From positions 1 through 39,548 of the forward strand of contig JAAWFD010000037.1 of assembly GCA_022794615.1 (NCBI GenBank): a DNA stretch of 39,548 bases. Reading direction: 5' to 3'. The stretch is from Clostridia bacterium (GTDB taxonomy: Bacteria > Bacillota > Clostridia > TANB77 > CAG-508). The stretch's first letter is position 1. Every line of letters starts with the position of its first letter. Position numbers and translations under genes: made by a program. Under the pieces are notes generated by a model that saw only the letters and a program-made list of their open reading frames with translations, ran no database searches and was not told where the DNA came from. Positions 8,509 to 18,551 of this stretch are shown here, in pieces.

Positions 8509-10272
8509 ATGGCTATTAATTTTACAAGTCGAAGCCGTATTGAAAGCCTTAACAAACTGGCAGAAGGCGGCGAAGCGACTATCTACGAATATGACTCGAA
8601 AAGAGTTATCAAGGTTTTCAAGCCTAAGGTAGATTTGGCTCGGAAAAAGGAAAAGGTAAACTACTTCATTTCCATCAAAAATCAGTTGCCTAGAAATGTA
8701 ATTGGTCCGGAAGAAGAAGTAACAGTTCAGGGCAAATTTGTTGGTTATGCAATGAGAAAACTAGTTGGTGCCGAAGATTTGCACATGCTCACGAAACCGA
8801 AGTATTTAACTGCTGCTCACTTGTCAAATCAGGATGTATTGCAGATAATTACAGATTTCGGCAAGCATTTAGGTGAATTGCACTCTACAGGCATTATTGT
8901 CGGTGATGTAAGTGATTATAACTTCCAGATTAATGGAAAGTGTGATTACTTTATCGATGTTGACAGTTGGGGTATCGAAGGGAAATATACTCCCGATGCT
9001 TATACAGAACTTTTCACCTGTCCCGACAGTTATTCTTCAAGTGGCAGTATCAATTTTTCAATTGAGAATGAAAACTACAACTTTGCTATCCTCGCATTCA
9101 ATATGCTTACGAGAATCCATCCTTTCGGTGGAACATATCTTCCTGATAAAAATCTTTCTACTATAGAGAGAATGAAAAGGAAAATATCAATCGTGGGCAA
9201 GCACAAGGGAGATATTAAAATTCCCAAAATTATCGGCAGTTGGAAATGGATGTCGCCGCAGCTTGAAAAGGATTTCCTTGAGATCTTTGAGCAGGGAAAG
9301 AAAATTGACATCACAGCAAATCTTCAGGAACTTCTTAAAAATATGAAGTATTGTAGCACTCATGACATTTATTATTATTCAAAGTTCAACGAGTGCCCGC
9401 TTTGTAATGAGAATGCGAAGGTCAAGACTGCACCAGTTGTGGCAAAGGTTACTCAGACTGCAAATGGACCTCAGATTACAGTTATATTTGCTGGTATAGA
9501 TTGTGCATACGTTTTAAGCAATGTGCATTATCTTAACAGAAGCAATGAGGCTGTTCACTTTGAAACTGTAAGAAAGTTTACAGTTGAAAGAGGCAAGAGA
9601 GTAGATTTCTCTAATGATGGTAAGGTTGTCTTTGTTACTGATGATGATTCAATTCAGGTGTATGATGAGAACAATCAGGTTGCAGCTACTATTGAACGTA
9701 TGCACAAGTCTAACTATCTTGTAAAGGATAGAGACCTTTACTACGTTGATAAAGGTAACAACTTGGTTAGATTGTCTATCACCAAGAGTGGAAACATGCC
9801 GAACTATTTAGGTCAGGTATTTAATGCGTTCTTTGAAGCATCAGATGATGGCAAGGTATTGATTGTATCTATGTATCCTAAGACTGCAATAATTACAACT
9901 CCAGATTATACTTTCGAGGTAGATTACAACGGAAGAATCAATGAGTATGCTATCAAATATGACCGTGCTACTCAAAAATGGTTGTTTGTATATCAGCTTT
10001 CTAATGGTAAGTATCGTACGATGGTATTTAACAAGAATCGCATTGAATATGATGATGATGTGATAATGTATAATGCTCAGCCGTTGGTAAATATTGATTT
10101 TTGCAATAACACCATTTATGATCCGGCAGATGGCAAGATTATCGGAACTAATATTGTTAAAAATACTGCAAAAGAATTCAATTGTGGTGTTGTTGATGAA
10201 AGTTCCAGACTCCAGTTTACTGGGCGTGGTTTCAAGATTTACAACAAGAATAATATCTATAACTATGGTTGA
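8509..10272 (+). CDS. YegI-like protein kinase domain protein with C-terminal Cys motif and repeat region
   Basis: LAEGGEATIYEYDSKRVIKVFK glycine loop/Lys, IVGDVSDYNFQI catalytic loop (D+5=N), FIDVDSWG, ECPLC. Confidence 0.82.
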   Translation: MAINFTSRSRIESLNKLAEGGEATIYEYDSKRVIKVFKPKVDLARKKEKVNYFISIKNQLPRNVIGPEEEVTVQGKFVGYAMRKLVGAEDLHMLTKPKYLTAAHLSNQDVLQIITDFGKHLGELHSTGIIVGDVSDYNFQINGKCDYFIDVDSWGIEGKYTPDAYTELFTCPDSYSSSGSINFSIENENYNFAILAFNMLTRIHPFGGTYLPDKNLSTIERMKRKISIVGKHKGDIKIPKIIGSWKWMSPQLEKDFLEIFEQGKKIDITANLQELLKNMKYCSTHDIYYYSKFNECPLCNENAKVKTAPVVAKVTQTANGPQITVIFAGIDCAYVLSNVHYLNRSNEAVHFETVRKFTVERGKRVDFSNDGKVVFVTDDDSIQVYDENNQVAATIERMHKSNYLVKDRDLYYVDKGNNLVRLSITKSGNMPNYLGQVFNAFFEASDDGKVLIVSMYPKTAIITTPDYTFEVDYNGRINEYAIKYDRATQKWLFVYQLSNGKYRTMVFNKNRIEYDDDVIMYNAQPLVNIDFCNNTIYDPADGKIIGTNIVKNTAKEFNCGVVDESSRLQFTGRGFKIYNKNNIYNYG

Positions 10273-10304
10273 TTATAGTCTCAGAGTATTTCTCTAGACT
10301 AACC

Positions 10305-10347
10305 AAAAGCCGTAATCAGTTTAAATTAAACTGGTTATGGCTTTTTT
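10305..10347 (+). terminator. Terminator of the cargo operon
   Basis: AAAAGCCGTAATCAGTTTAA/TTAAACTGGTTATGGCTTTTTT hairpin with T tract. Confidence 0.75.
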
Positions 10348-10638
10348 ATGCAACAACTATTGCATTTTAGATATAATTATGGTATAAATAATTTATTGAA
10401 AGGCAATATGTTTTAAATATTGTGCATAATAAATATAAGGAAGTATTGTCTTTATATAGTTTTGTCACATATAAAAGTTGTCGACAAAAAATTAACTAAA
10501 AATAATATAGTGTACCTAAAAATGCCCTTTAAATTTAGTATTAATAAATTTATGACTTATTTACATAGGTCTATTTTTTTGCCCAAATTTAAAGAATAGA
10601 TTAATGAAAACAAGCATAGATTTAAACGGAGGTTTAAT

Positions 10639-10776
10639 ATGACAATTTATAGGGAATTTGAAAATAGTGAAAAAACTATGCAGGAGTTAGTAAAAGAGAT
10701 AGTTAAAAGATATATAATGCTTCAATATTGTAATTTTGCCACAATAGGTATAGAATCAAATAAACAAGGAATATAG
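10639..10776 (+). CDS. Small ORF upstream of recombinase
   Basis: SD cggaggt before ATG; MTIYREFENSEKTMQELVKEIVKRYIMLQYCNFATIGIESNKQGI. Confidence 0.55.
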   Translation: MTIYREFENSEKTMQELVKEIVKRYIMLQYCNFATIGIESNKQGI

Positions 10777-10812
10777 GCTCTAATTTACACAAATGTAGAA
10801 GAGGTGAAGAAT

Positions 10813-12421
10813 ATGGTTGGTGTAAATAGAGGAGCACTATTAGAATTTAATAATTATCAAACATTGGGTGAAGAGCCAAATTACAAGGTTGCAATATATT
10901 TAAGATTATCAAGAGATGATGAAAGTATACGGAGAGTCGGAAAGTATTATTAACCAAAGAGAGTTTTTAACTAAATATGTAAAATCTCAAAATAACTGGG
11001 AACTGATAGATATATATATAGATGATGGATATACAGGTACTAACTTTAATAGACCAGACTTTATAAGAATGAAAAAAGATGTGGAAGCAGGAAGAATAAA
11101 TCTAATAATAACAAAGGATTTATCAAGGCTTGGTAGGGATTACATTGAGACAGGCTATTATTTAGAAAAATATTTTCCAGCCAAAAGAGTTAGATATATT
11201 GCTGTAAATGATGGAATTGACACTTACGAAAAAAACAATGGAAATAATGATATGGGAGCTTTTAAATCTGTAGTCAATGATATGTATGCAAAAGACATTT
11301 CAAAAAAGGTAAGAACTGCAAAAAAAACAAAAGCAGAAAAAGGAGAGTTTATAGGAGCATTTGCACCTTATGGCTATAAAAAAGCTCCAAATGATATTAC
11401 AAGACTGGTTATAGATGAAAAAGTAGCAGATGTAGTAAGATACATATTTAGTGAATACAACAAAGAAAATGGACTTAGCTTTATTGCAAGAAGATTAAAT
11501 GAAAGAAAAATAGAATGTCCATCAGTTTATAAACAAAGAACTTGTAAATTTCATTGTAAAACACTTACAGGATTATGGGGGCATGAAACAATAAAAAGCA
11601 TACTCACTAATAGAGTGTACATAGGAGAATTGATTCAAAGAAAAGGTGAAATGGTAAGCTATAAAGTAAAAAAATACATAAGTTTACCAGAAAGTGAACA
11701 TACAATAAAAAAGAATGCACACGAACCTATAATAAGTGAAGAAGAATTTAATTTGGCACAAGATATGCTAAAACTAAAAACTCATAAAGGTCATAGTAAA
11801 CAAACTAAAGAACATTTGCTATCAGGGCTTTTGTATTGTCCGAGATGTGGCAATAAATATAGATACCAAAAGCAAACTGGCTTAAAAGACGATATGGTAG
11901 CAATATGCAGTATGTATAATAGATATGGAAAAGAATATTGCACAAGAGTTGCGATAAAAGAAAGTATCATAGACGAAGCAGTTAAGGAAGATTTAAAAGC
12001 TATGGCAAAAGAAAAAATAAACAGTCAGAAACTCATAAGTTTAGAAGAAGTAAACAATATTAGAAAAGACAAAGCAAAAATGAACAAGTCAAAGTTTGAT
12101 TACGAACGAAGAATAGCTGAAATAGACAGGATAACAAAAGCAAGCTATGAAGATAAAGTAAATGGAATTTTGCAGGCTGATGAATTTATAAATATGATAG
12201 ATAATTATAGAAAAGAAAAAGAAGAATTATTATTAAAAGTTAAAGAATTGGAAGAGAATTTAAGTACATATAAAGAAACAAAAGAGGATGAACTAACAAA
12301 GATTGTAAAGAATATAACTGATTTTGACAATGTAGATAAAGAAACAATAGTTAGTTTAATTAATAGAATAGAAGTAATAGATTCGGAGAGTATAAAGATA
12401 TATTATAAATTCTCCGAATAA
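10813..12421 (+). CDS. Large serine recombinase (resolvase-recombinase-zinc ribbon) with a +1 frame change at CGG 10930
   Basis: N-terminal KVAIYLRLSRDDES (catalytic Ser) in frame 10813, then GESESIINQREFLTKYV onward in the +1 frame; SGLLYCPRCGNKYRYQ zinc-ribbon region and coiled coil. Confidence 0.85.
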
Positions 12422-12456
12422 AAAATAAATATACCTATCTCAACGGCAATTGCTAC

Positions 12457-13029
12457 TGGTCAGCGGATGATATAGACACAATACTAGAAGCATTAAAAAG
12501 ACAAAATGTAAAAATAACATTTTTCATTGTTGGAGAGTGGGCTGACAAAAATCCAGAAGCAGTGAAAAAAATATATGAAGCAGGTCACGAAATAGGAAGC
12601 CATAGTAATACACATCCACATGTAAACAATTTAAGCTATGAAAAAAACCAAAAAGAAATAGCAGATTCAGTAGAAAAAATAAAGAAAATAACTGGGGAAG
12701 AAATAAAATTGTATAGAGCACCATATGGTGAATATAATAACACCGTAATAGAAGCAGTAGAAAAAGCAGGATACTATTGTATACAATGGAATCAAGATAC
12801 ATTAGATTATGAAGGACTAACAGGGAAAGAAATGTGGAAGAGAATAGAAAAAAAGTTGCAAAGTGGAGATATAATATTAAGTCATAATGGAACAGCACAT
12901 ACAGCAGACAGTATAGAAATGTTAATAAAGAATATAAAAGAAAAAGGATATGAAATAGTAAAAGTATCAGACATAATTTATACAGAAAATTATATAATTA
13001 ATAGTAATGGAACACAGCAAAGTAAATAA
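12457..13029 (+). pseudogene. 3' fragment of interrupted PdaB-like polysaccharide deacetylase
   Basis: WSADDIDTILEALKRQNVKITFFIVGEWADKNPEAVKKIYEAGHEIGSHSNTHPHV...RAPYGEYN...; no start of its own before the element boundary. Confidence 0.85.
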
Positions 13030-13105
13030 ATAATCCATAGAATGAATAAAATTGCCACTAGAGGAAAAAATAAGGAAGATGTGCTTCGTGAAAGGTGGAA
13101 ATTAT

Positions 13106-13636
13106 ATGTCATTTGTAGGAATAATTGCATGTGAAAAGCAAGTAAATGAAATAAAAAAAGTATTATCCAGACAAGACAAAGAAAAAGATATACAAATAAT
13201 AGCAATAAACAGCAAGAGTATAGAAAATATAGTAAATATAAAATTTGAAACAATAGTAATAATAGATTCTATAGACAAATTATATGATAAGATAGAATGT
13301 CTAAGAAAAATAATAAGTAATGCAGAATACTTAATAATAAATTCTGACTTTAGTTTAGAAAGTGAAATATTAAATGACATAGAAATAAAAATAATAACAT
13401 ATGGATTAAAACAAAAATCAACAATAACTGCATCTAGTATACAAGAAGAAAGTATAATAATATGTACTCAAAGAAAAATAAGAAACATACAAGACGAAAT
13501 AATTGAACCAAAAGAAACAAAAATCAATATACAGCATAATAAAAAGATATATGAAATTTTGGCAATATACTCAATAATAATATTATATAATGACAGAATA
13601 GGTGTAGATGTATTAGAAAATTTTAACTTTTTTTAA
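13106..13636 (+). CDS. Hypothetical protein
   Basis: SD gaaaggtgg before ATG 13106, in frame with the 13052 ORF. Confidence 0.6.
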   Translation: MSFVGIIACEKQVNEIKKVLSRQDKEKDIQIIAINSKSIENIVNIKFETIVIIDSIDKLYDKIECLRKIISNAEYLIINSDFSLESEILNDIEIKIITYGLKQKSTITASSIQEESIIICTQRKIRNIQDEIIEPKETKINIQHNKKIYEILAIYSIIILYNDRIGVDVLENFNFF

Positions 13637-13760
13637 AAAAATTAACATTTTATGTAGACAAAACCAGGAAAATGAGTTATAATAAGAAAGTAGAAATTTT
13701 AAAAAAGAAAAAACAAGAAAAGATACACAGACAAGATAAAAAGATAGGGAGGAAATAAAA

Positions 13761-14462
13761 TTGGATACAAATTATTTAGAAAATAACTACTTAATATTAG
13801 TAGGGAAAGTAACTGGAGAAAAAAAGTTCAGTCATGAAATTTATGGAGAAAGGTTTTACGTTTTTAATTTATCAATACCACGTTTAAGTGGAAATGCAGA
13901 CATAATACCAATAACAGTTTCAGAAAGAATAATAACAGATGAAATGTTAAAGGAAGGAAATAATTTACTTATAAAAGGACAATTCAGATCATACAATAGT
14001 TATGAGAATGAAAAAAATAGATTAGTATTAACAGTATTTGCAAAAGATATTGAAGAAGTAAAAGAAGAAGACAAAGAGCAAGAAGAAAGTGAAATAGTAA
14101 AAAAAGACGCAACAACAAATGAAGTAGTATTAATAGGATATGTATGTAAAAAGCCAATATACAGGCAAACACCATTTGGAAGGGAAATAGCAGATTTGTT
14201 ATTGGCAGTAAACAGAGCATATAATAAATCAGACTATATCCCAACAATAGCATGGGGAAGAAATGCAAGATTTTGTCAAGTATTAGAAGTAGGATCTCAA
14301 GTAAAAATAATAGGAAGAGTACAATCTAGAACATACGAAAAGAAACATGAAGATGGAAGTGTAGAAGAAAGAATTGCATACGAAGTTTCAATTTGCAGTT
14401 TAGAATTGGTTAATCAAGGAGAAGACAGTAAAGAGCCAGCAGAAAATCAAGAGGCTGTATAG
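13761..14462 (+). CDS. Single-stranded DNA-binding protein family (two OB-fold-like halves)
   Basis: VVLIGYVCKKPIYRQTPFGREIADLLLAVNR...PTIAWGRNARFCQVLEVGSQVKIIGRVQSRTY. Confidence 0.8.
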   Translation: MDTNYLENNYLILVGKVTGEKKFSHEIYGERFYVFNLSIPRLSGNADIIPITVSERIITDEMLKEGNNLLIKGQFRSYNSYENEKNRLVLTVFAKDIEEVKEEDKEQEESEIVKKDATTNEVVLIGYVCKKPIYRQTPFGREIADLLLAVNRAYNKSDYIPTIAWGRNARFCQVLEVGSQVKIIGRVQSRTYEKKHEDGSVEERIAYEVSICSLELVNQGEDSKEPAENQEAV

Positions 14463-14469
14463 AAAAATA

Positions 14470-14507
14470 AAAAGTTTATATGGAATGCCATATGAACTTT
14501 TTTTGAT
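14470..14507 (+). terminator. Rho-independent terminator after the ssb-like gene
   Basis: AAAGTTTATATGG-aatg-CCATATGAACTTT followed by TTTT. Confidence 0.75.
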
Positions 14508-14610
14508 GTGTGTCATGGGGACGTTCTTTTTGACACACTTTTTTATTTTTTTACAGATATATTTATTTATAATTAAAAAGTGTGTCAAAAAGAACGTCCC
14601 CATGACACAC
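14508..14610. repeat. Perfect 31-bp inverted repeat (REP/RAYT-like palindrome)
   Basis: gtgtgtcatggggacgttctttttgacacac at 14508-14538 and its exact reverse complement at 14580-14610. Confidence 0.85.
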
Positions 14611-14669
14611 AACTTGACAACATAAATATAAATGATAAAATAAGAAAAAAAACGAAAAGGAAAGAAAAA

Positions 14670-17123
14670 ATGGAAGAAATAATAAAAAAGAGTGAAATAT
14701 TAAAAAGATATTTAAAATATACAAAAGAAGAATTACTAATAATGAGAATGTATATAAAATTCAATTTAGGAAAAATATTAAACAGAACAGAAGAACAAAA
14801 GAAAAATGGAGAGATAAAATTCAGAACAATAAAGTCATGCTTAAATGAGAAGTATGATTATATAGATTTCATACTAAATTGTAAATATGAAATTGATTTA
14901 AAAACATCGACTAGTATAAGTGTCATTAAAGAAGGAAAAGAAAACAAAATATGTGGAGAATGTAAATGTAAAAATTGCATAAAATCATCAATAGGAAACT
15001 TTCTATTTGAAATTCAAAACATAAACGATAATTTGCAAACAAAACAAAAAATAGAGCCAATAGAAGTAATAGATTTTTTATTAAATAGTAAGGAACCTGA
15101 ATATAAGGAAGGGATATCAGACAATTTTTTTAATAAAGTACAATTAATAGATTTAATGAAAATACAAGTGATTTTAGAAAATGATTTTATAAAGATGACA
15201 GAATATAATGCAGAAAGTGGGATAGCTAAGTTTGAGTATTTAGATATAACAGACAAAAAAGGAGAATCATATTATATAAATTTAATAACAGAATATTATA
15301 AAGGAAAAAATAAAAATGAACAATTAGAAATAAATGTACAAGATAAGAAAAAAATATATAATAAAAAAGGAAGGCAAGAAAAGGAAAATATATACATAAT
15401 ATCAGCATATTATAAATACTTAATGGAAGTAGAAAAAATAGATATAATAGTTGGACTAAGAAAACTACTAGATGCATATAGAGTAATAGAAAAAATAAGT
15501 GTTAGATCAAGATACTACATATACAGATATTTTTCAAAAGTGGAAGAATTACCATATTCAAGAGAAAGTAAAGACAAAATATTAGGAATATTTAATTACA
15601 TATTAAACTATAACTTTACACCAGGGACTCCTTATATACCAATAAATATAGCAATATATTCAAATGATAAAGAGGGTGTAGAAATAATAAAAACATTAAT
15701 AGGTGAATTTATGTGGTATTTTGGATATTTAAGCGAAAATATGAGTTATTATGACGAATTTATGAACAATATCATATTAGACAAATATTCAATTAATAAA
15801 TTATATTACTACACAACAGCTAATAACATGGTAGAGAGAAAAAATGGTGTATTAATGTTACATAATTTCGAAAACATATTATACACAGAAAAATTAAACC
15901 AAAATCTAATATTAAATATATTAACAGATGAGATGGAAAAAAATAATAACAATGTATGCACAATGTTATATGGAAATAAAGAAACAATAAAAGATATATT
16001 GGCAGAGCATCCAAAGCTAGGAAAGTTATTAATAAATTTAGAATTAGAAATTGATGAATTAGATATAGAAAAAGTATATGAAATATTAATAAAGAAGTTA
16101 GAACATACTGAAGAATTAACAGAAGAAGTAAAAGAGAAAATATTTAAATACATAAAAAGTACATATAACCAAAGTGAAAATCAAAACATGGAATATGTAA
16201 ATAAATTATATCAAGCAATAATACTAAAGAAAAACAATAAGTTTAGTAATGATGGAAAGAAAATTTTAGAAATAAGTGATATACCAGATGTATATAATAC
16301 AAGAAACTTACCAGAAATTATGAATGAGTTAAATGAACTAGTAGGGCTAAAGGAAATAAAAGAACAAATAGATGATTTAGTATATCTTCTAAAATTTAAT
16401 CAAAAAGTAAATATAGATATATCAAAATTTAACTTACATATGATATTTACCGGAAACCCAGGTACAGGAAAGACAACAGTAGCAAGGCTTATAAGCGATA
16501 TTTTATACAACATTGGATATGTAAAACAAAATAAATTAGTAGAAGTATCATCAAAAGACTTAATTGCAGAATATATAGGGCAAACGGCAGGAAAGACATT
16601 TAATGTAATAAAATCAGCACTAGGAGGGGTATTATTTATAGATGAAGCTTATGCATTAAATGGAGAAGGAATGAAATATGGCGAAGAAAGTATATCTACA
16701 ATACTAAAGGCAATGGAGGATTATAAAGATAAGCTAGTAATAATTTTTGCAGGATATAAAGAAGAGATGGATAAATTTGTAAGAGCAAATGTTGGGCTAT
16801 CATCAAGAATAGGATATAAAATCAATTTCCATGATTATTCATTAGATGAGCTAATGCAGATATTCTTAAACTTATTAGAAAGGAATGATTTAAAAATAAC
16901 AGATGAGGCAAAAGAAAAAGTAGAAGAATTAATAAGGGACTCAAGCAAAATAGAAAATTTTGGAAATGCAAGATATATCAATAGTTTATTCCAAAAAGTA
17001 TTAATAAATCATGCTAAGAATATTGAGATAAAACCAGAAAATCAATTATACATAATAGATGAAGATGATATAAAAGATGACATGTTGGCAATAGATGCTA
17101 ATAAAAGAAAAATTGGGTTTTAA
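14670..17123 (+). CDS. AAA family ATPase (CbxX/CfxQ, SpoVK-like)
   Basis: IFTGNPGTGKTTVARLI, GGVLFIDEAYAL; start 14670 preferred, since 14580 lies inside the inverted repeat. Confidence 0.85.
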   Translation: MEEIIKKSEILKRYLKYTKEELLIMRMYIKFNLGKILNRTEEQKKNGEIKFRTIKSCLNEKYDYIDFILNCKYEIDLKTSTSISVIKEGKENKICGECKCKNCIKSSIGNFLFEIQNINDNLQTKQKIEPIEVIDFLLNSKEPEYKEGISDNFFNKVQLIDLMKIQVILENDFIKMTEYNAESGIAKFEYLDITDKKGESYYINLITEYYKGKNKNEQLEINVQDKKKIYNKKGRQEKENIYIISAYYKYLMEVEKIDIIVGLRKLLDAYRVIEKISVRSRYYIYRYFSKVEELPYSRESKDKILGIFNYILNYNFTPGTPYIPINIAIYSNDKEGVEIIKTLIGEFMWYFGYLSENMSYYDEFMNNIILDKYSINKLYYYTTANNMVERKNGVLMLHNFENILYTEKLNQNLILNILTDEMEKNNNNVCTMLYGNKETIKDILAEHPKLGKLLINLELEIDELDIEKVYEILIKKLEHTEELTEEVKEKIFKYIKSTYNQSENQNMEYVNKLYQAIILKKNNKFSNDGKKILEISDIPDVYNTRNLPEIMNELNELVGLKEIKEQIDDLVYLLKFNQKVNIDISKFNLHMIFTGNPGTGKTTVARLISDILYNIGYVKQNKLVEVSSKDLIAEYIGQTAGKTFNVIKSALGGVLFIDEAYALNGEGMKYGEESISTILKAMEDYKDKLVIIFAGYKEEMDKFVRANVGLSSRIGYKINFHDYSLDELMQIFLNLLERNDLKITDEAKEKVEELIRDSSKIENFGNARYINSLFQKVLINHAKNIEIKPENQLYIIDEDDIKDDMLAIDANKRKIGF

Positions 17124-17318
17124 AAAAGTCGAATTTGATACAAAAAGTATAAAAAAGCCAAATTTGGAAATACTAACATAAAGTAAATCCAAAGGAGGTT
17201 TTTTCTATCGTTAGAAATTTTGAGCGATAGAGAAAAAATTTCCTTACGAGAGAAATATGGCGAGTGTTATAAATTCTTGTAACAACGTCACATAGAATTT
17301 GTTAAGGAGGTTTTTTAT

Positions 17319-18092
17319 TTGATAAACAAGGTAGAAATATGTGGAGTAAACACAAGCAAATTACCAGTACTATCAAATGAAGAAAAAAACGAATTATTAA
17401 AACGAATAAAAAATGGAGATGAAGAAGCGAGAAATCAATTCATAAATGGAAATCTAAGATTAGTATTAAGTGTAATACAAAGATTTAATAATAGAGGAGA
17501 ACATGCAGATGATGTATTTCAAATAGGTTGCATAGGATTAATAAAAGCAATAGACAACTTTGACTTATCACAAAATGTACAATTTTCGACATATGCAGTA
17601 CCAATGATAATAGGAGAAGTACGAAGGTATTTAAGAGATAATAATAGCATAAGAGTAAGTAGATCTGTAAGAGATTTGGCTTATAAATCATTACAATTCA
17701 AAGAAAGATTTCTAAAAGAAAACAATAGAGAGCCAACAATACAAGAAATAGCAAAAGAGTTAGGAGTAGAAAAAGAAGAAATTGCGTATAGTTTTGATGC
17801 AATCCAAGACCCAGTGTCATTACAAGAGCCAGTATATAACGATGGTTCAGAAAGCATATTTGTAATGGACCAAGTAAAAGATACAAAAAACACAGATGAA
17901 TTATGGGTAGAAAATATGACAATGATGCAAGCTATGTCAAAACTGAATGAAAAAGAGAGAAATATAATAGTGAGAAGATATTTTGATGGAAGAACGCAAA
18001 TGGAGGTAGCAGAAGAAATTGGAATATCACAAGCTCAAGTGTCAAGATTAGAAAAAAGTGCATTAGACCATATAAAAAAGACATATAAATAA
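17319..18092 (+). CDS. sigG: RNA polymerase sporulation sigma factor SigG
   Basis: KVEICGVNTSKLPVL N-terminus, sigma-70 regions 2-4; TTG start after AAGGAGG. Confidence 0.93.
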   Translation: MINKVEICGVNTSKLPVLSNEEKNELLKRIKNGDEEARNQFINGNLRLVLSVIQRFNNRGEHADDVFQIGCIGLIKAIDNFDLSQNVQFSTYAVPMIIGEVRRYLRDNNSIRVSRSVRDLAYKSLQFKERFLKENNREPTIQEIAKELGVEKEEIAYSFDAIQDPVSLQEPVYNDGSESIFVMDQVKDTKNTDELWVENMTMMQAMSKLNEKERNIIVRRYFDGRTQMEVAEEIGISQAQVSRLEKSALDHIKKTYK

Positions 18093-18198
18093 AATCTAAT
18101 CCTTTATCTAACTATATTTTATATAATAAAAAGCAATATTTTATAATCTGATGAATAAAATAATAAAGAAAGTTTAGAGATAGTAGAAGGAGGAACAA

Positions 18199-18435
18199 AT
18201 GGGAGATAAAGGATTAGATTTTAGGCATAAAGAAGTAGTAAATATAAAAGATGGAAAAAGGCTAGGATATGTACAAGATGTATGTGCTGATTTAGAATCA
18301 GGAATAATTACATCTATAATAGTACCAGGAGGAAATAATAAGTTGTTAAATATATTTTCACAAAACAATGATATTGTAATACCTTGGCAAAACATAAAAT
18401 GTATTGGAGATGACTTAATATTAGTAGAAATATAA
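18199..18435 (+). CDS. YlmC/YmxH family PRC-barrel sporulation protein
   Basis: FRHKEVVNIKDGKRLGYVQDVCADLESGIITSIIVPG. Confidence 0.8.
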   Translation: MGDKGLDFRHKEVVNIKDGKRLGYVQDVCADLESGIITSIIVPGGNNKLLNIFSQNNDIVIPWQNIKCIGDDLILVEI

Positions 18436-18551
18436 AAATTTATCAAACTCTTGACATTTTAAAATGCATAATATATATTTAAATTTGAAATAACCAAAAG
18501 AGAGGAGGAAGTCGAGAATTTACAAAACTAAAAACTCGACGTAAGAAACAT

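Larger units (their letters stand above)
4311..12461. mobile_element. Recombinase-bearing integrated/intervening element of about 8.15 kb with shared TGGTC at both ends
   Basis: TGGTC at 4311-4315 and 12457-12461; deleting one copy plus the interior rejoins MNCAW+SADDIDTILEALKRQNVKITFF in frame; recombinase gene abuts the right end. Confidence 0.85.

Noticed and set aside
4344-10780. 13-bp inverted repeat gagcctatattcc (4344-4356) / ggaatataggctc (10768-10780) inside the element
   Set aside because: A 13-mer match over 8 kb of AT-rich DNA can arise by chance; no further symmetry around it
12457-12461. TGGTC as a meaningful att core by itself
   Set aside because: Five bases alone carry no weight; the boundary rests on in-frame reconstitution of the deacetylase and recombinase position
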